This document shows positions 16,471 through 26,310 of a stretch of 64,000 nt of DNA, one piece after another (the stretch's first letter is position 1; each line of letters starts with the position of its first letter). Made by a program: the position numbers and the translations under genes. Source of the DNA: Nocardioides lianchengensis (lineage in GTDB: Bacteria; Actinomycetota; Actinomycetes; Propionibacteriales; Nocardioidaceae); assembly GCF_900101465.1 (NCBI RefSeq), contig NZ_FMZM01000014.1:1-64000 (forward strand). Direction: 5' to 3'. The notes under the pieces were generated by a model. It saw only the letters and a program-made list of their open reading frames with translations, did not search any database and was not told the origin of the DNA.

Positions 16471-17844
16471 TCACAGGCTCTTGACCGCGCTCAGCACCTT
16501 GGCCAGCGAGTCCTTGGCGTCGCCGAAGAGCAGGGTGGTGCGGGGGTCGAAGAGGAGCTCGTTCTCGATGCCGGCGAACCCCGGTCGCATCGACCGCTTC
16601 AGGAACACCACCTGGCGGGCCTCGTCGACGTCGAGGATCGGCATGCCGTAGATCGGCGCCCCCGGCGTCGTCTTGGCCGCCGGATTCACGACGTCGTTGG
16701 CGCCGACGACCAGGACGACGTCGGTCTGCTTGAACTCGCCGTTGATGTCGTCCATCTCGACCAGCTGGTCGTAGGGCACCTGGGCCTCGGCGAGCAGCAC
16801 GTTCATGTGGCCGGGCATCCGGCCGGCCACGGGGTGGATGGCGTAGTCGACCCGCGCTCCGCGCGCCAGGAGTACGTCGACCAGCTCGCGCAGCGTGTGC
16901 TGGGCCTGGGCGACCGCGAGGCCGTAGCCGGGGACGATGATGACGCGCTCGGCGTACCCGAGCAGGATCGCGACGTCCTCGGGCCCGGCGCTGCGGACCG
17001 GCCGGTCGGAGGCCTCGCCGGCGCCGAGCGTGGACCCGCCGCGCAGCGCGCCGAAGAGGATGTTGGCGACCGAGCGGCCCATCGCCCGCGCCATCAGCAG
17101 GGTGAGGAAGGTGCCGGAGGCCCCGACCAGGGTGCCGGCCACCAGGAGCACGACGTTGCCGAGGACGTAGCCGCCCGCGGCGACGGTCAGGCCGGTGAAG
17201 GCGTTGAGCAGCGAGATGACGATGGGGACGTCGGCGCCGCCGACCGGCAGCACGAGGAGCACGCCCAGCACCAGGCCGACGGCCGCCAGCACCACCCCGG
17301 TCGACACCGCCGGCTCGCGCACCACCAGCACGGTCAGCACGACCGTCGCGAGCAGCCCGGCCACGAAGGCCACCGGCAGCCCGGGCGGTACGACGGGCCG
17401 CGAGGTCATCAGCTCCTGCAGCTTGGCGAAGGTGACCACCGACCCGGCGAAGGACACCGACCCGACGACGATCGTGAACGCGGTCGCGACCACGTCGAAG
17501 TCCGTCGTGAAGCTGCCCATGTGCTCGAGCTCGAGCAGCGCGACCAGGGCCGCCGCCCCACCGCCGACACCGTTGAACAGCGCGACCAGCTGGGGCATCT
17601 GGGTCATCTGGACGCGCTGCGCCCCCAGCACGCCGACCAGCGAGCCCACCGCGATCGCGGCCAGGATCAGCGGCAGGTGGTCGAGGTCGAGGTAGAAGAA
17701 CGGGGTCGCGACGGCGACCACGGCCGCGCCCGCCCCGACGAGGTTGCCGACCCGGGCGGTGCGCGGGCCGGAGAGGCCCTTCAGCGCGAGGATGAAGCCG
17801 ACCGCGCAGCCGAGGTAGACGAGCTGGGCCCAGGTGGGGATCAC
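16471..17844 (-). CDS. pntB: NAD(P) transhydrogenase beta subunit
   Basis: Membrane subunit of proton-translocating transhydrogenase, which reduces NADP+ with NADH using the proton gradient. The 457 residues comprise an N-terminal multi-pass part and a C-terminal NADP(H)-binding domain (about residue 275 onward) with the motifs VPGYGLAVAQAQH, HPVAGRMPGHMNVLLAEA, GANDVVNPAA and the closing LLFGDAKDSL. GTG at 17844 overlaps the stop of the preceding subunit (GTGA). A longer upstream reading frame exists but is only the shadow of that gene. Soluble-domain partner is PntA at 18131-19252. Confidence 0.95.
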   Translation of the reverse strand: MIPTWAQLVYLGCAVGFILALKGLSGPRTARVGNLVGAGAAVVAVATPFFYLDLDHLPLILAAIAVGSLVGVLGAQRVQMTQMPQLVALFNGVGGGAAALVALLELEHMGSFTTDFDVVATAFTIVVGSVSFAGSVVTFAKLQELMTSRPVVPPGLPVAFVAGLLATVVLTVLVVREPAVSTGVVLAAVGLVLGVLLVLPVGGADVPIVISLLNAFTGLTVAAGGYVLGNVVLLVAGTLVGASGTFLTLLMARAMGRSVANILFGALRGGSTLGAGEASDRPVRSAGPEDVAILLGYAERVIIVPGYGLAVAQAQHTLRELVDVLLARGARVDYAIHPVAGRMPGHMNVLLAEAQVPYDQLVEMDDINGEFKQTDVVLVVGANDVVNPAAKTTPGAPIYGMPILDVDEARQVVFLKRSMRPGFAGIENELLFDPRTTLLFGDAKDSLAKVLSAVKSL

Positions 17845-18131
17845 GGGCGCTCCCGCTTGCGGGTGAACATGGTCAGCATCCGGTCGGTCACCACGAAGCC
17901 GCCCACCATGTTGATCGCGGCCAGCACGATGGCGACCAGGCCGACCACGAGGGCGACGCTGCTGTCGGTGGTGCCCGTGACGATGACCGCGCCGAGCAGG
18001 ATCACGCCGTGGATCGCGTTGGCGCCCGACATCAGCGGGGTGTGCAGCGTCGAGGACACCTTGGCGATCACCTCGATGCCCACGAAGACGCTCAGCACGA
18101 AGATGGTCAGCCAGACCACGGGGTCGCTCAT
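17841..18131 (-). CDS. pntAb: NAD(P) transhydrogenase alpha subunit, membrane part
   Basis: The 96-residue membrane segment equivalent to the C-terminal transmembrane region of E. coli PntA, encoded separately as in many actinobacteria and alphaproteobacteria. It has three to four helices and the conserved PLMSGANAIHGVILLGAV and NMVGGFVVTDRMLTMF segments. Its ATG is 1 bp inside the end of the upstream gene (shared base at 18131) and its stop overlaps the pntB start, so all three subunits are translationally coupled. Confidence 0.93.
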   Translation of the reverse strand: MSDPVVWLTIFVLSVFVGIEVIAKVSSTLHTPLMSGANAIHGVILLGAVIVTGTTDSSVALVVGLVAIVLAAINMVGGFVVTDRMLTMFTRKRERP

Positions 18132-19252
18132 CAGGCTCCCTCCACCAGCAGCCGGGTCGCCTCGTGCTCGATCCGGCCCTCGCGCGTGACGCAGCAGCCG
18201 GCCAGGATCTCGTCGCCGAGATCGGGCGCGAGAGCGCCATCGACCGTCATCAGGGTGACCAGCGCGACGACGTTCTGGGCGTAGAGCCGCGAGGCCGGTC
18301 CGGGCATCTGCGCGGCGACGTTGCGGCCGCCCCAGACCTGGGCGTTGCCGATCCGTACCACCTCGCCCGCTACCACGCCCTCCACGTTGCCGCCGCTGTC
18401 GGCGGCCAGGTCGACGACGACCGAGCCGGGCCGCATCGCCTCGACCATCGCCGCACTCACCAGCACCGGCGCGGTCCGCCCCGGGACGGCGGCGGTGGTG
18501 ATCAGCGCGTCCGCGGCCGCGACGTACGGCGCGAGCAGCTGCCTCTGGCGGGTCGCACGCTCCTCGGTCATCTCGCGCGCGTAGCCGCCCGCGCCCTCCA
18601 GCGCGGGCAGGTCGAGCTCGATGGCCTGCGCGCCCATCGAGCGGATCTCCTCGGCGGCGGCCGGGCGGACGTCGTACGCCCTGACGACGGCGCCCAGCCG
18701 GCGGGCGGTGGCGATCGCCTGCAGGCCGGCCACCCCCGCGCCGAGGACGACGACCTCCGCGGGCGGGACGGTTCCGGCGGCGGTCATGTTGAGGGGGAAG
18801 AACCGGCGCAGCATCCCGGCCGCGACGACGGCGCAGCGGTAGCCCGCGACCAGCGCCTGCGACGACAGCGCGTCCATGCCCTGGGCGCGCGAGATGCGCG
18901 GGACGAGCTCCATCGAGAACGCGGTCGCGCCGACGTCGCGCAGGTCGGCGACCAGGCCGGGGTCCTGGGCCGCGGGCAGGAACGAGACCGTCGTGGCGCC
19001 GTCGCGCAGCCGTCGTACCTGCTCGGCGGTGAGGGGCTGGACGGCGAGGACCAGGTCGGCGCCCGCGAGGGCGTCCGGGTCGATGCCGGCGCCGGCGTCG
19101 ACGTACTCGTCGTCGCTGATCAGGGCGCGCCGGCCCGCGCCGGGCTCGACGTCGACGTCGTACCCCAGCGCCGTGAGCCTGCCGACCAGCTCGGGCACCA
19201 GCGCGACGCGCGCCTCACCCTCACGGGTCTCCCGGACGACCGCGATCCTCAT
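18131..19252 (-). CDS. pntAa: NAD(P) transhydrogenase alpha subunit, NAD-binding part
   Basis: Soluble 373-residue NAD(H)-binding subunit, related to alanine dehydrogenase. The N-terminal MRIAVVRETREGEARVAL and the region SSQALVAGYR are typical; the Rossmann motif is VVLGAGVAGLQAI (around residue 172), followed by the mobile-loop region and GGNVEGVVAGE. ATG at 19252. It lies 10 bp downstream of thpR on the same strand, so lysE-thpR-pntAa-pntAb-pntB may be one transcript; thpR and lysE are not functionally related to it. Confidence 0.94.
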   Translation of the reverse strand: MRIAVVRETREGEARVALVPELVGRLTALGYDVDVEPGAGRRALISDDEYVDAGAGIDPDALAGADLVLAVQPLTAEQVRRLRDGATTVSFLPAAQDPGLVADLRDVGATAFSMELVPRISRAQGMDALSSQALVAGYRCAVVAAGMLRRFFPLNMTAAGTVPPAEVVVLGAGVAGLQAIATARRLGAVVRAYDVRPAAAEEIRSMGAQAIELDLPALEGAGGYAREMTEERATRQRQLLAPYVAAADALITTAAVPGRTAPVLVSAAMVEAMRPGSVVVDLAADSGGNVEGVVAGEVVRIGNAQVWGGRNVAAQMPGPASRLYAQNVVALVTLMTVDGALAPDLGDEILAGCCVTREGRIEHEATRLLVEGA

Positions 19253-19262
19253 CGCGACGAAC

Positions 19263-19850
19263 CTAGACCACGGCGGGGCCCGGAAGCGGGACCTCGGCCA
19301 CCACCTCGTAGCGCGGCCGGCCCCGCGGCCCCTCCCCGAGGTACGACGCCAGCAGCGTCAGGGTGTCCACGGTCCACGCGGGCCCCTCGTAGGAGTCGAG
19401 CAGCCGGACCCAGTCGGTGACCCCGGCCGGGTGGCCGAGCCGGGCCACGGTGACGTGCGGGCGGAACCGCTGCCCGTCGACCGCGACCCCGGCCCGGCTG
19501 GCGGCGGCGCGGGCACCGGCGGCCAGCCGGTCCAGCTCCTCGCGCGCGTCGTCCTGGAGGTCGAGGCCGGCCCAGAGCACCCGTGCGTCGGCCGCGTGCG
19601 GGAACGCCCCACCCCCGGCGACCCGCGCCCCGAAGGCGGTACGGCGCTCCGCGGCCCGCTCCAGCCGCTCGACCAGGTCGTCGAGCGCCCGGTCCGGCAC
19701 GGCCGCGTAGAACGCGACCGTCAGGTGCAGCTGATCGGCCGGGGCCCAGCGGAACGGGGCGGCGGCCCGTCGTACCTCCAGGAAGGCGTCGAGGTGCTCG
19801 ACGACCTCGGGCGGCGGGACGACCGCCGCGAACATCCTCGTTCCGGTCAT
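19263..19850 (-). CDS. thpR: RNA 2',3'-cyclic phosphodiesterase (LigT/2H family)
   Basis: A 195-residue 2H-phosphoesterase. Both HxT motifs are present, LHLTVAFYA (about residue 42) and FRPHVTVARLG (about residue 130). The family hydrolyses 2',3'-cyclic ends of RNA and was first described as an RNA ligase activity (LigT); physiological role in bacteria is unclear. The start codon overlaps the stop of the upstream lysE-type gene by 4 bp (ATGA). Confidence 0.88.
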   Translation of the reverse strand: MTGTRMFAAVVPPPEVVEHLDAFLEVRRAAAPFRWAPADQLHLTVAFYAAVPDRALDDLVERLERAAERRTAFGARVAGGGAFPHAADARVLWAGLDLQDDAREELDRLAAGARAAASRAGVAVDGQRFRPHVTVARLGHPAGVTDWVRLLDSYEGPAWTVDTLTLLASYLGEGPRGRPRYEVVAEVPLPGPAVV

Positions 19851-20482
19851 GCCTTCTGGCCGGTGAGGGCGAGCGAGCCGCCGAGGCCGATCATCATCAG
19901 ACCGCCGCCGGCCTGCATCCGCGCGAGCCGGCGGGGCGAGCCGCCGAGCCAGCCGCGGGCGGTGCCGGCGACGATCGCCCAGAGCCCGTCGCTGAGCAGC
20001 GCGACCGCCATGAAGACCAGGCCGAGGACGACGACCTGCGCCGCGACGGCACCCGCCGCGGGCTCGGCGAACTGCGGCAGCACCGCGGCCAGGAACACCA
20101 CGGCCTTGGGGTTGCTGACCCCGACCACGAAGCCCTCGCGGACGATCCGCCAGGCGCTGCGCGGGCGCTCGTCGACGGCGTCGCCGGCCCCGTGGTGGCG
20201 GTGCCGGAAGGCCTGGACGCCGAGGTAGACGAGGTAGACGGCCCCGGCCAGCTTCAGCGCGGTGAAGACCACGACCGAGCGCTGGACGACCGCGCCGACG
20301 CCCAGGGCGACGGCGACGACGAGCGGGAGCAGGCCGAGGGTGTTGCCGACGACGCTGAGCAGACCGGCGCGGCGGCCGAGCGCGAGCGAGCGGCCGATGA
20401 CGAACAGGACGCTGGGCCCGGGCACCGCGGTCAGCACGACGGACGCGACCACGAAGGCGAGCAGGTGACTGGTGGGAACCAC
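19847..20482 (-). CDS. LysE/RhtB-family amino-acid exporter
   Basis: Inner-membrane exporter of 211 residues with five to six hydrophobic segments. The family signature VPGPSVLFVIGRSLALGRRAG is near the N-terminus, and GVSNPKAVVFLAAVLPQF lies in the second half. GTG at 20482 is chosen because it starts just before the first helix; no strong Shine-Dalgarno is visible, and the frame continues upstream through the alarmone-synthetase gene in antisense. Substrate (threonine, homoserine, lysine or other) cannot be predicted. Confidence 0.9.
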   Translation of the reverse strand: MVPTSHLLAFVVASVVLTAVPGPSVLFVIGRSLALGRRAGLLSVVGNTLGLLPLVVAVALGVGAVVQRSVVVFTALKLAGAVYLVYLGVQAFRHRHHGAGDAVDERPRSAWRIVREGFVVGVSNPKAVVFLAAVLPQFAEPAAGAVAAQVVVLGLVFMAVALLSDGLWAIVAGTARGWLGGSPRRLARMQAGGGLMMIGLGGSLALTGQKA

Positions 20483-20545
20483 CGGAGGATCGTAGGTCCG
20501 CCGGGCCCTCAGGGGCCTCTGAGTTTCCCTGCGTAGGCTGGCCGG

Positions 20546-21292
20546 GTGACCGTGGCGCCCTGGGACGACGAGTTCCGCCGGTTCCTGCTGGAGCACAAGT
20601 TCGGCATGGACGAGGTGGTCACCAAGCTGAACATCCTGCGCGACGAGTTCACCCACCTCCACGACTACAACCCGATCGAGCACGTGTCGTCGCGGCTGAA
20701 GTCACCGGAGAGCCTGGTCGAGAAGATCGCCCGCAAGGGCATCGACCTCGAGGGGCCGACGGCGTACGACGCGGTCCGCCAGAAGGTCACCGACATCGCC
20801 GGGGTCCGGGTGACCTGCAGCTTCGTCTCGGACGTCTACCAGGTCTTCGACCTGCTCACCGCCCAGCGCGACGTGCGCACCGTCGAGGTGCGCGACTACA
20901 TCGTGGAGCCGAAGCCCAACGGCTACCGCAGCCTGCACGTGCTGGTCGAGGTCCCGGTGTTCCTCTCCGGCGGGGTGGTGCCGGTGGTGGTCGAGGTCCA
21001 GCTGCGCACCGTCGCGATGGACTTCTGGGCGAGCCTGGAGCACAAGATCTACTACAAGTACCGCCGCGAGGTCCCCGGCGAGCTGCTCGCCGGCCTGCGC
21101 GACGCCGCCGACACGGCGTACAACCTCGACACCACGATGGAGCGCCTGCACCAGGAGGTCCGCGGCCTCGACGCGCTCCCCACCACCGTCATCGACAAGC
21201 TGCGCGCCTCCGGCAACGCCCCCGCCGAGGAGCTGGTCGACGCGCTGCGCCGGCTGGGCGCTCAGACGCCCGAGCCGCCGGTCGCGGGCTGA
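20546..21292 (+). CDS. Small alarmone synthetase (GTP pyrophosphokinase family)
   Basis: Cytoplasmic 248-residue protein with a single RelA/SpoT synthetase domain and no hydrolase, TGS or ACT domain. It should transfer pyrophosphate from ATP to GTP or GDP to make (p)ppGpp in response to stress. Motifs: VTDIAGVRVTCSFVSDVYQV, the G-loop region PKPNGYRSLHVLVEVP, and VEVQLRTVAMDFWASLEHKI, whose Glu is catalytic in RelSeq-type enzymes. GTG at 20546 is used, with a second in-frame GTG 6 bp later. Divergent from the lysE-type gene; the 63-bp gap holds both promoters. Confidence 0.92.
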   Translation: MTVAPWDDEFRRFLLEHKFGMDEVVTKLNILRDEFTHLHDYNPIEHVSSRLKSPESLVEKIARKGIDLEGPTAYDAVRQKVTDIAGVRVTCSFVSDVYQVFDLLTAQRDVRTVEVRDYIVEPKPNGYRSLHVLVEVPVFLSGGVVPVVVEVQLRTVAMDFWASLEHKIYYKYRREVPGELLAGLRDAADTAYNLDTTMERLHQEVRGLDALPTTVIDKLRASGNAPAEELVDALRRLGAQTPEPPVAG

Positions 21293-21300
21293 GGCACCCG

Positions 21301-21382
21301 GGGGCGCCCTGCGGGGGCGAACGTGTGACCACGCCGCCGCCAGAGCTCCTGGCGTCGTCCGTTTGCCCCCAGGGGCTGCCCC
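21301..21382. terminator. Compound hairpin between convergent genes (bidirectional terminator)
   Basis: The 90-bp gap after the alarmone synthetase folds into nested stems: GGGGC/GCCCC (21301-21305 with 21378-21382), CCCT/AGGG, GGGGGCGAACG with CGTTTGCCCCC (21313-21323 with 21360-21370, one G-T pair), and an inner CGCCAG/CTGGCG stem (21338-21343 with 21349-21354). It ends exactly at the stop codon of the converging gene. Confidence 0.6.
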
Positions 21383-21976
21383 TCAGCCCGAGAACCCCGC
21401 GTTGAGCACGCCGTACCCGAGGCTCAGCACCCCGGTGGCGGCCGCGGCGGTGGCCAGCAGCAGGCCGCCGGCGGCGACCGACCGCAGCCGGGCGGCCACC
21501 ACGAGCACCAGCACGGTGCCGGCGACCAGGCACAGCGTCCAGTAGACCGGGCTGGTCGAGTCGGCGACGACGGTCAGCCCGTAGATCCCGTCGGAGACCA
21601 GCACCCCCGCGAGCGCCCCGGCACCCAGGACGGCAGGCAGTACCCGCCGGCCGACGATCGCCGCCGCGGCGGCCCCCACGAAGGGACCGGCGATCACGCC
21701 GACGACACCCCACAGGGTCGGGTCGTAGGTCAGGCCGCGGACCGCGGAGCCCAGCTGGTAGCCGAGGACCAGGCTCACGAACGACGCCACCCCGAGCACC
21801 GAGCCCACCGCGATCGACGGGCGGGCGGCCGCGACCAGCAGCACCGTGAGCAGGGTCCAGCCCGATGGCGAGTTCGCGAACGACGCGAGCGCGTCCGGGA
21901 GCACCCCCTGCGCCCACGAGGTGAGCGCGCCGAGGGCGAGGCTGGCGACGACGACCAGGAGCGAGGAGCGGATCAC
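21383..21976 (-). CDS. Small multi-pass membrane protein (DUF6518-like)
   Basis: Hydrophobic protein of 197 residues with about six helices and no charged active-site motif. The segment SWAQGVLPDALASFANSPSGWTLL resembles proteins I know as DUF6518; function is unknown. I start at GTG 21976 (VIRSSLLVVV), directly before the first helix; an ATG at 22054 would add 26 non-conserved polar residues. It is the last gene before the compound hairpin and shares its direction with the VIT gene upstream, from which it is separated by only about 85 bp. Confidence 0.65.
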   Translation of the reverse strand: MIRSSLLVVVASLALGALTSWAQGVLPDALASFANSPSGWTLLTVLLVAAARPSIAVGSVLGVASFVSLVLGYQLGSAVRGLTYDPTLWGVVGVIAGPFVGAAAAAIVGRRVLPAVLGAGALAGVLVSDGIYGLTVVADSTSPVYWTLCLVAGTVLVLVVAARLRSVAAGGLLLATAAAATGVLSLGYGVLNAGFSG

Positions 21977-22061
21977 CCGACCATCGTCGGCGCTGGGGTA
22001 CGACGACCGCAGGGATCCGGCCACGCCCGGTACCAGCGGCCCGCAGATCGGCACCCAGGGA

Positions 22062-22796
22062 CTAGACGTGCGTCCCGAGCAGCGACCCGATCCCGTAGGT
22101 GACCGCCATGGCGAAGGCCCCGCCCACGACGTTGCGGACCACGGCCCGGCCCGACGGCCCGTAGCCGAACCTCGCGCTGGCCCAGCCGGTCAGCGCCAGC
22201 GCGACCAGGACCGAGGCGACGGTGACCCAGACCCGCGCGTCGGCGACGACCAGGGTGATGGTCAGCAGCGGCAGCAGCGCGCCGATCGTGAACGAGATGG
22301 TCGACGCCAGCGCCGCGTTCCAGGGGCTGGAGATGTCGTCCGGGTCGATCCCGAGCTCGACCTCCGCGTGCGCGCCGAGGGCGTCGTGGTCGGTCAGCTG
22401 GCGCGCGACCTGGAGCGCGAGGTCCTCGGTGAGGCCGCGGTCGACGTACAGCGCGGCCAGCTCCTCCAGCTCGTCGACCGGGTCCTCGATCAGCTCGCGG
22501 CGCTCCTTGTCGAGCAGCGCCAGCTCGGAGTCGCGCTGGGTGCTGACCGAGACGTACTCGCCCGCGCCCATGCTCAGCGCGCCCGCTGCCAGGCCGGCCA
22601 CTCCCGCGACCAGGATGGTGCCGCGGTCGGTCGTCGCACCGGCCACGCCCATCACGATGCCGGCGGTCGAGACGATCCCGTCGTTGGCGCCGAGCACCCC
22701 GGCGCGCAGCCAGTTCAGCCGGTTGTTGATGCCGCCGTCGTGCGGCTCGTCGTCGTGGTGCTGGGCGTGCAGCTCCGGCGGCACCTCGGTGGTCAT
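22062..22796 (-). CDS. VIT1/CCC1-family iron/manganese transporter
   Basis: Membrane protein of 244 residues. It matches the vacuolar-iron-transporter family: LRAGVLGANDGIVSTAGIVMGVAGA in the first helix, the second-helix AAGALSMGAGEYVSVSTQRDSE, and a long cytoplasmic Glu/Asp-rich region (about residues 95-155) corresponding to the metal-binding domain, followed by three more helices. In bacteria such proteins move Fe2+ or Mn2+ out of the cytosol. The N-terminal His/Asp-rich stretch (HAQHHDDEPHDGG) could also bind metal. ATG at 22796. Confidence 0.9.
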   Translation of the reverse strand: MTTEVPPELHAQHHDDEPHDGGINNRLNWLRAGVLGANDGIVSTAGIVMGVAGATTDRGTILVAGVAGLAAGALSMGAGEYVSVSTQRDSELALLDKERRELIEDPVDELEELAALYVDRGLTEDLALQVARQLTDHDALGAHAEVELGIDPDDISSPWNAALASTISFTIGALLPLLTITLVVADARVWVTVASVLVALALTGWASARFGYGPSGRAVVRNVVGGAFAMAVTYGIGSLLGTHV

Positions 22797-22848
22797 GACC
22801 GCATCGTGGCGGCCCGCCGTACCGCTCGCAACGAAGGGGAGCCCAACC

Positions 22849-23994
22849 TCACAGGCCGAGGTCGCGGCCGATGAGCTCCTTCATGATCTCGTTGGACCCG
22901 GCCCAGATCTTCGAGACCCGGGCGTCGCGCCAGGCGCGGGCGACGCGGTACTCGTTCATGAAGCCGTAGCCACCGTGCAGCTGGACGCAGTGGTCGAGCA
23001 CGTCGTTCTGGACCTGCGAGCTCCACCACTTGGCCTTGGCGGCGTCGACGGGGGTGAGCTCGCCTGCGGCGTGCAGCACGACGCACTTGTCGATGAACGA
23101 CTCGGCGACCTCGATCGCGGTCACCTGCTCGGCGAGCAGGAACTTGTTGTGCTGGAAGTTGCCGATGGACTGGCCGAACGCCTTGCGGTCCTTGGCGTAC
23201 TGGACCGTCTCCTCGAGGATCTGCTTGGCGTGCGCGACGTTGCTGATCGCGCAGCCGAGCCGCTCCTGCGGGAGCTTCTGCATCATGTGGATGAAGCCGC
23301 CGTCGAGCTCGCCGACGATCTCGGCGTCCGTGACGCGGAGGTTCTCGAAGAAGAGCTCGGCGGTGTCGGACTCGTCCTGGCCGACCTTGTCGAGCTTGCG
23401 GCCGCGGCTGAAGCCGGGCAGCGTCGTGTCGACGGCGAAGAGAGTGATGCCGCGGGCTTTCTTCTCCGGCGAGGTGCGCGCGGCGACGATGACCAGGTCG
23501 GCGGAGTAGCCGTTGGTGATGAAGGTCTTGGAGCCGTTGATGACCCAGCCGTCGCCGTCGCGGACCGCGGTGGTCTTCAGCGCGGCCAGGTCGGAGCCGC
23601 CGGAGGGCTCGGTCATGCCGATCGCGAGCAGGATCTCGCCGGACACGACGCCCGGCAGCCAGCGCTGCTTCTGCTCGTCGGTGCCGAGCTCGACGAGGTA
23701 CGGCGCGGTGATGTCGGCGTGGATGCCCGCGCAGGACGCCAGCGCGGCGTTGACCTTCGAGAGCTCCTCGAAGAGCACGGCGTTGAACCGGTAGTCCCCG
23801 GCCTCCGAGCCGCCGTAGATCTCGGGCACCTCGAGGCCCAGGAAGCCCTGCTTGCCGGCCTCCAGCCAGAACTCGCGCGGGATGGCCTTCTCGGCGGCGT
23901 ACGTCTCGACGTACGGCGTCACCGACCGGTCCAGGAACTCCTTGACCGAGCCGCGGAACGCCTCGTGGTCCTCGTCGTAGATGTCACGCTTCAT
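22849..23994 (-). CDS. Acyl-CoA dehydrogenase
   Basis: FAD enzyme of 381 residues catalysing alpha,beta-dehydrogenation of an acyl-CoA. Family signatures are IGMTEPSGGSDLAALKT and the C-terminal HGGYGFMNEYRVARAWRDARV. The position that carries the catalytic Glu in short- and medium-chain enzymes (usually YEGT) reads WAGSNE, so the base is probably elsewhere, as in long-chain or isovaleryl-CoA enzymes; the Glu in PQERLGCAISN is the likely candidate. No beta-oxidation partner is adjacent. ATG at 23994. Confidence 0.92.
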   Translation of the reverse strand: MKRDIYDEDHEAFRGSVKEFLDRSVTPYVETYAAEKAIPREFWLEAGKQGFLGLEVPEIYGGSEAGDYRFNAVLFEELSKVNAALASCAGIHADITAPYLVELGTDEQKQRWLPGVVSGEILLAIGMTEPSGGSDLAALKTTAVRDGDGWVINGSKTFITNGYSADLVIVAARTSPEKKARGITLFAVDTTLPGFSRGRKLDKVGQDESDTAELFFENLRVTDAEIVGELDGGFIHMMQKLPQERLGCAISNVAHAKQILEETVQYAKDRKAFGQSIGNFQHNKFLLAEQVTAIEVAESFIDKCVVLHAAGELTPVDAAKAKWWSSQVQNDVLDHCVQLHGGYGFMNEYRVARAWRDARVSKIWAGSNEIMKELIGRDLGL

Positions 23995-24033
23995 GCCGTG
24001 GATCCTACTGGCTGGTAACTACTCGGGTGGTGT

Positions 24034-24065
24034 GGTCTCGACCACTCCTCGCAGAGAGACCAACG
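24034..24065. repeat. Diverged copy of the GGTCTCGA...GAGACC dispersed repeat
   Basis: GGTCTCGA (24034-24041) and GCAGAGAGACCAACG (24051-24065) share both ends with the 43-bp repeats at 16138-16233, with a shortened centre. The region also contains GTGGTC/GACCAC and, just after, a 7-bp stem TCGCTCC/GGAGCGA (24066-24082). It lies in the 121-bp gap before glgX, between divergent genes. Confidence 0.6.
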
Positions 24066-24115
24066 TCGCTCCCGCGGAGCGAGTCCGGCGCGCACCCCAC
24101 GGGTACACCTGACCT

Positions 24116-26308
<2,193 letters not shown>

Positions 26309-26310
26309 GC

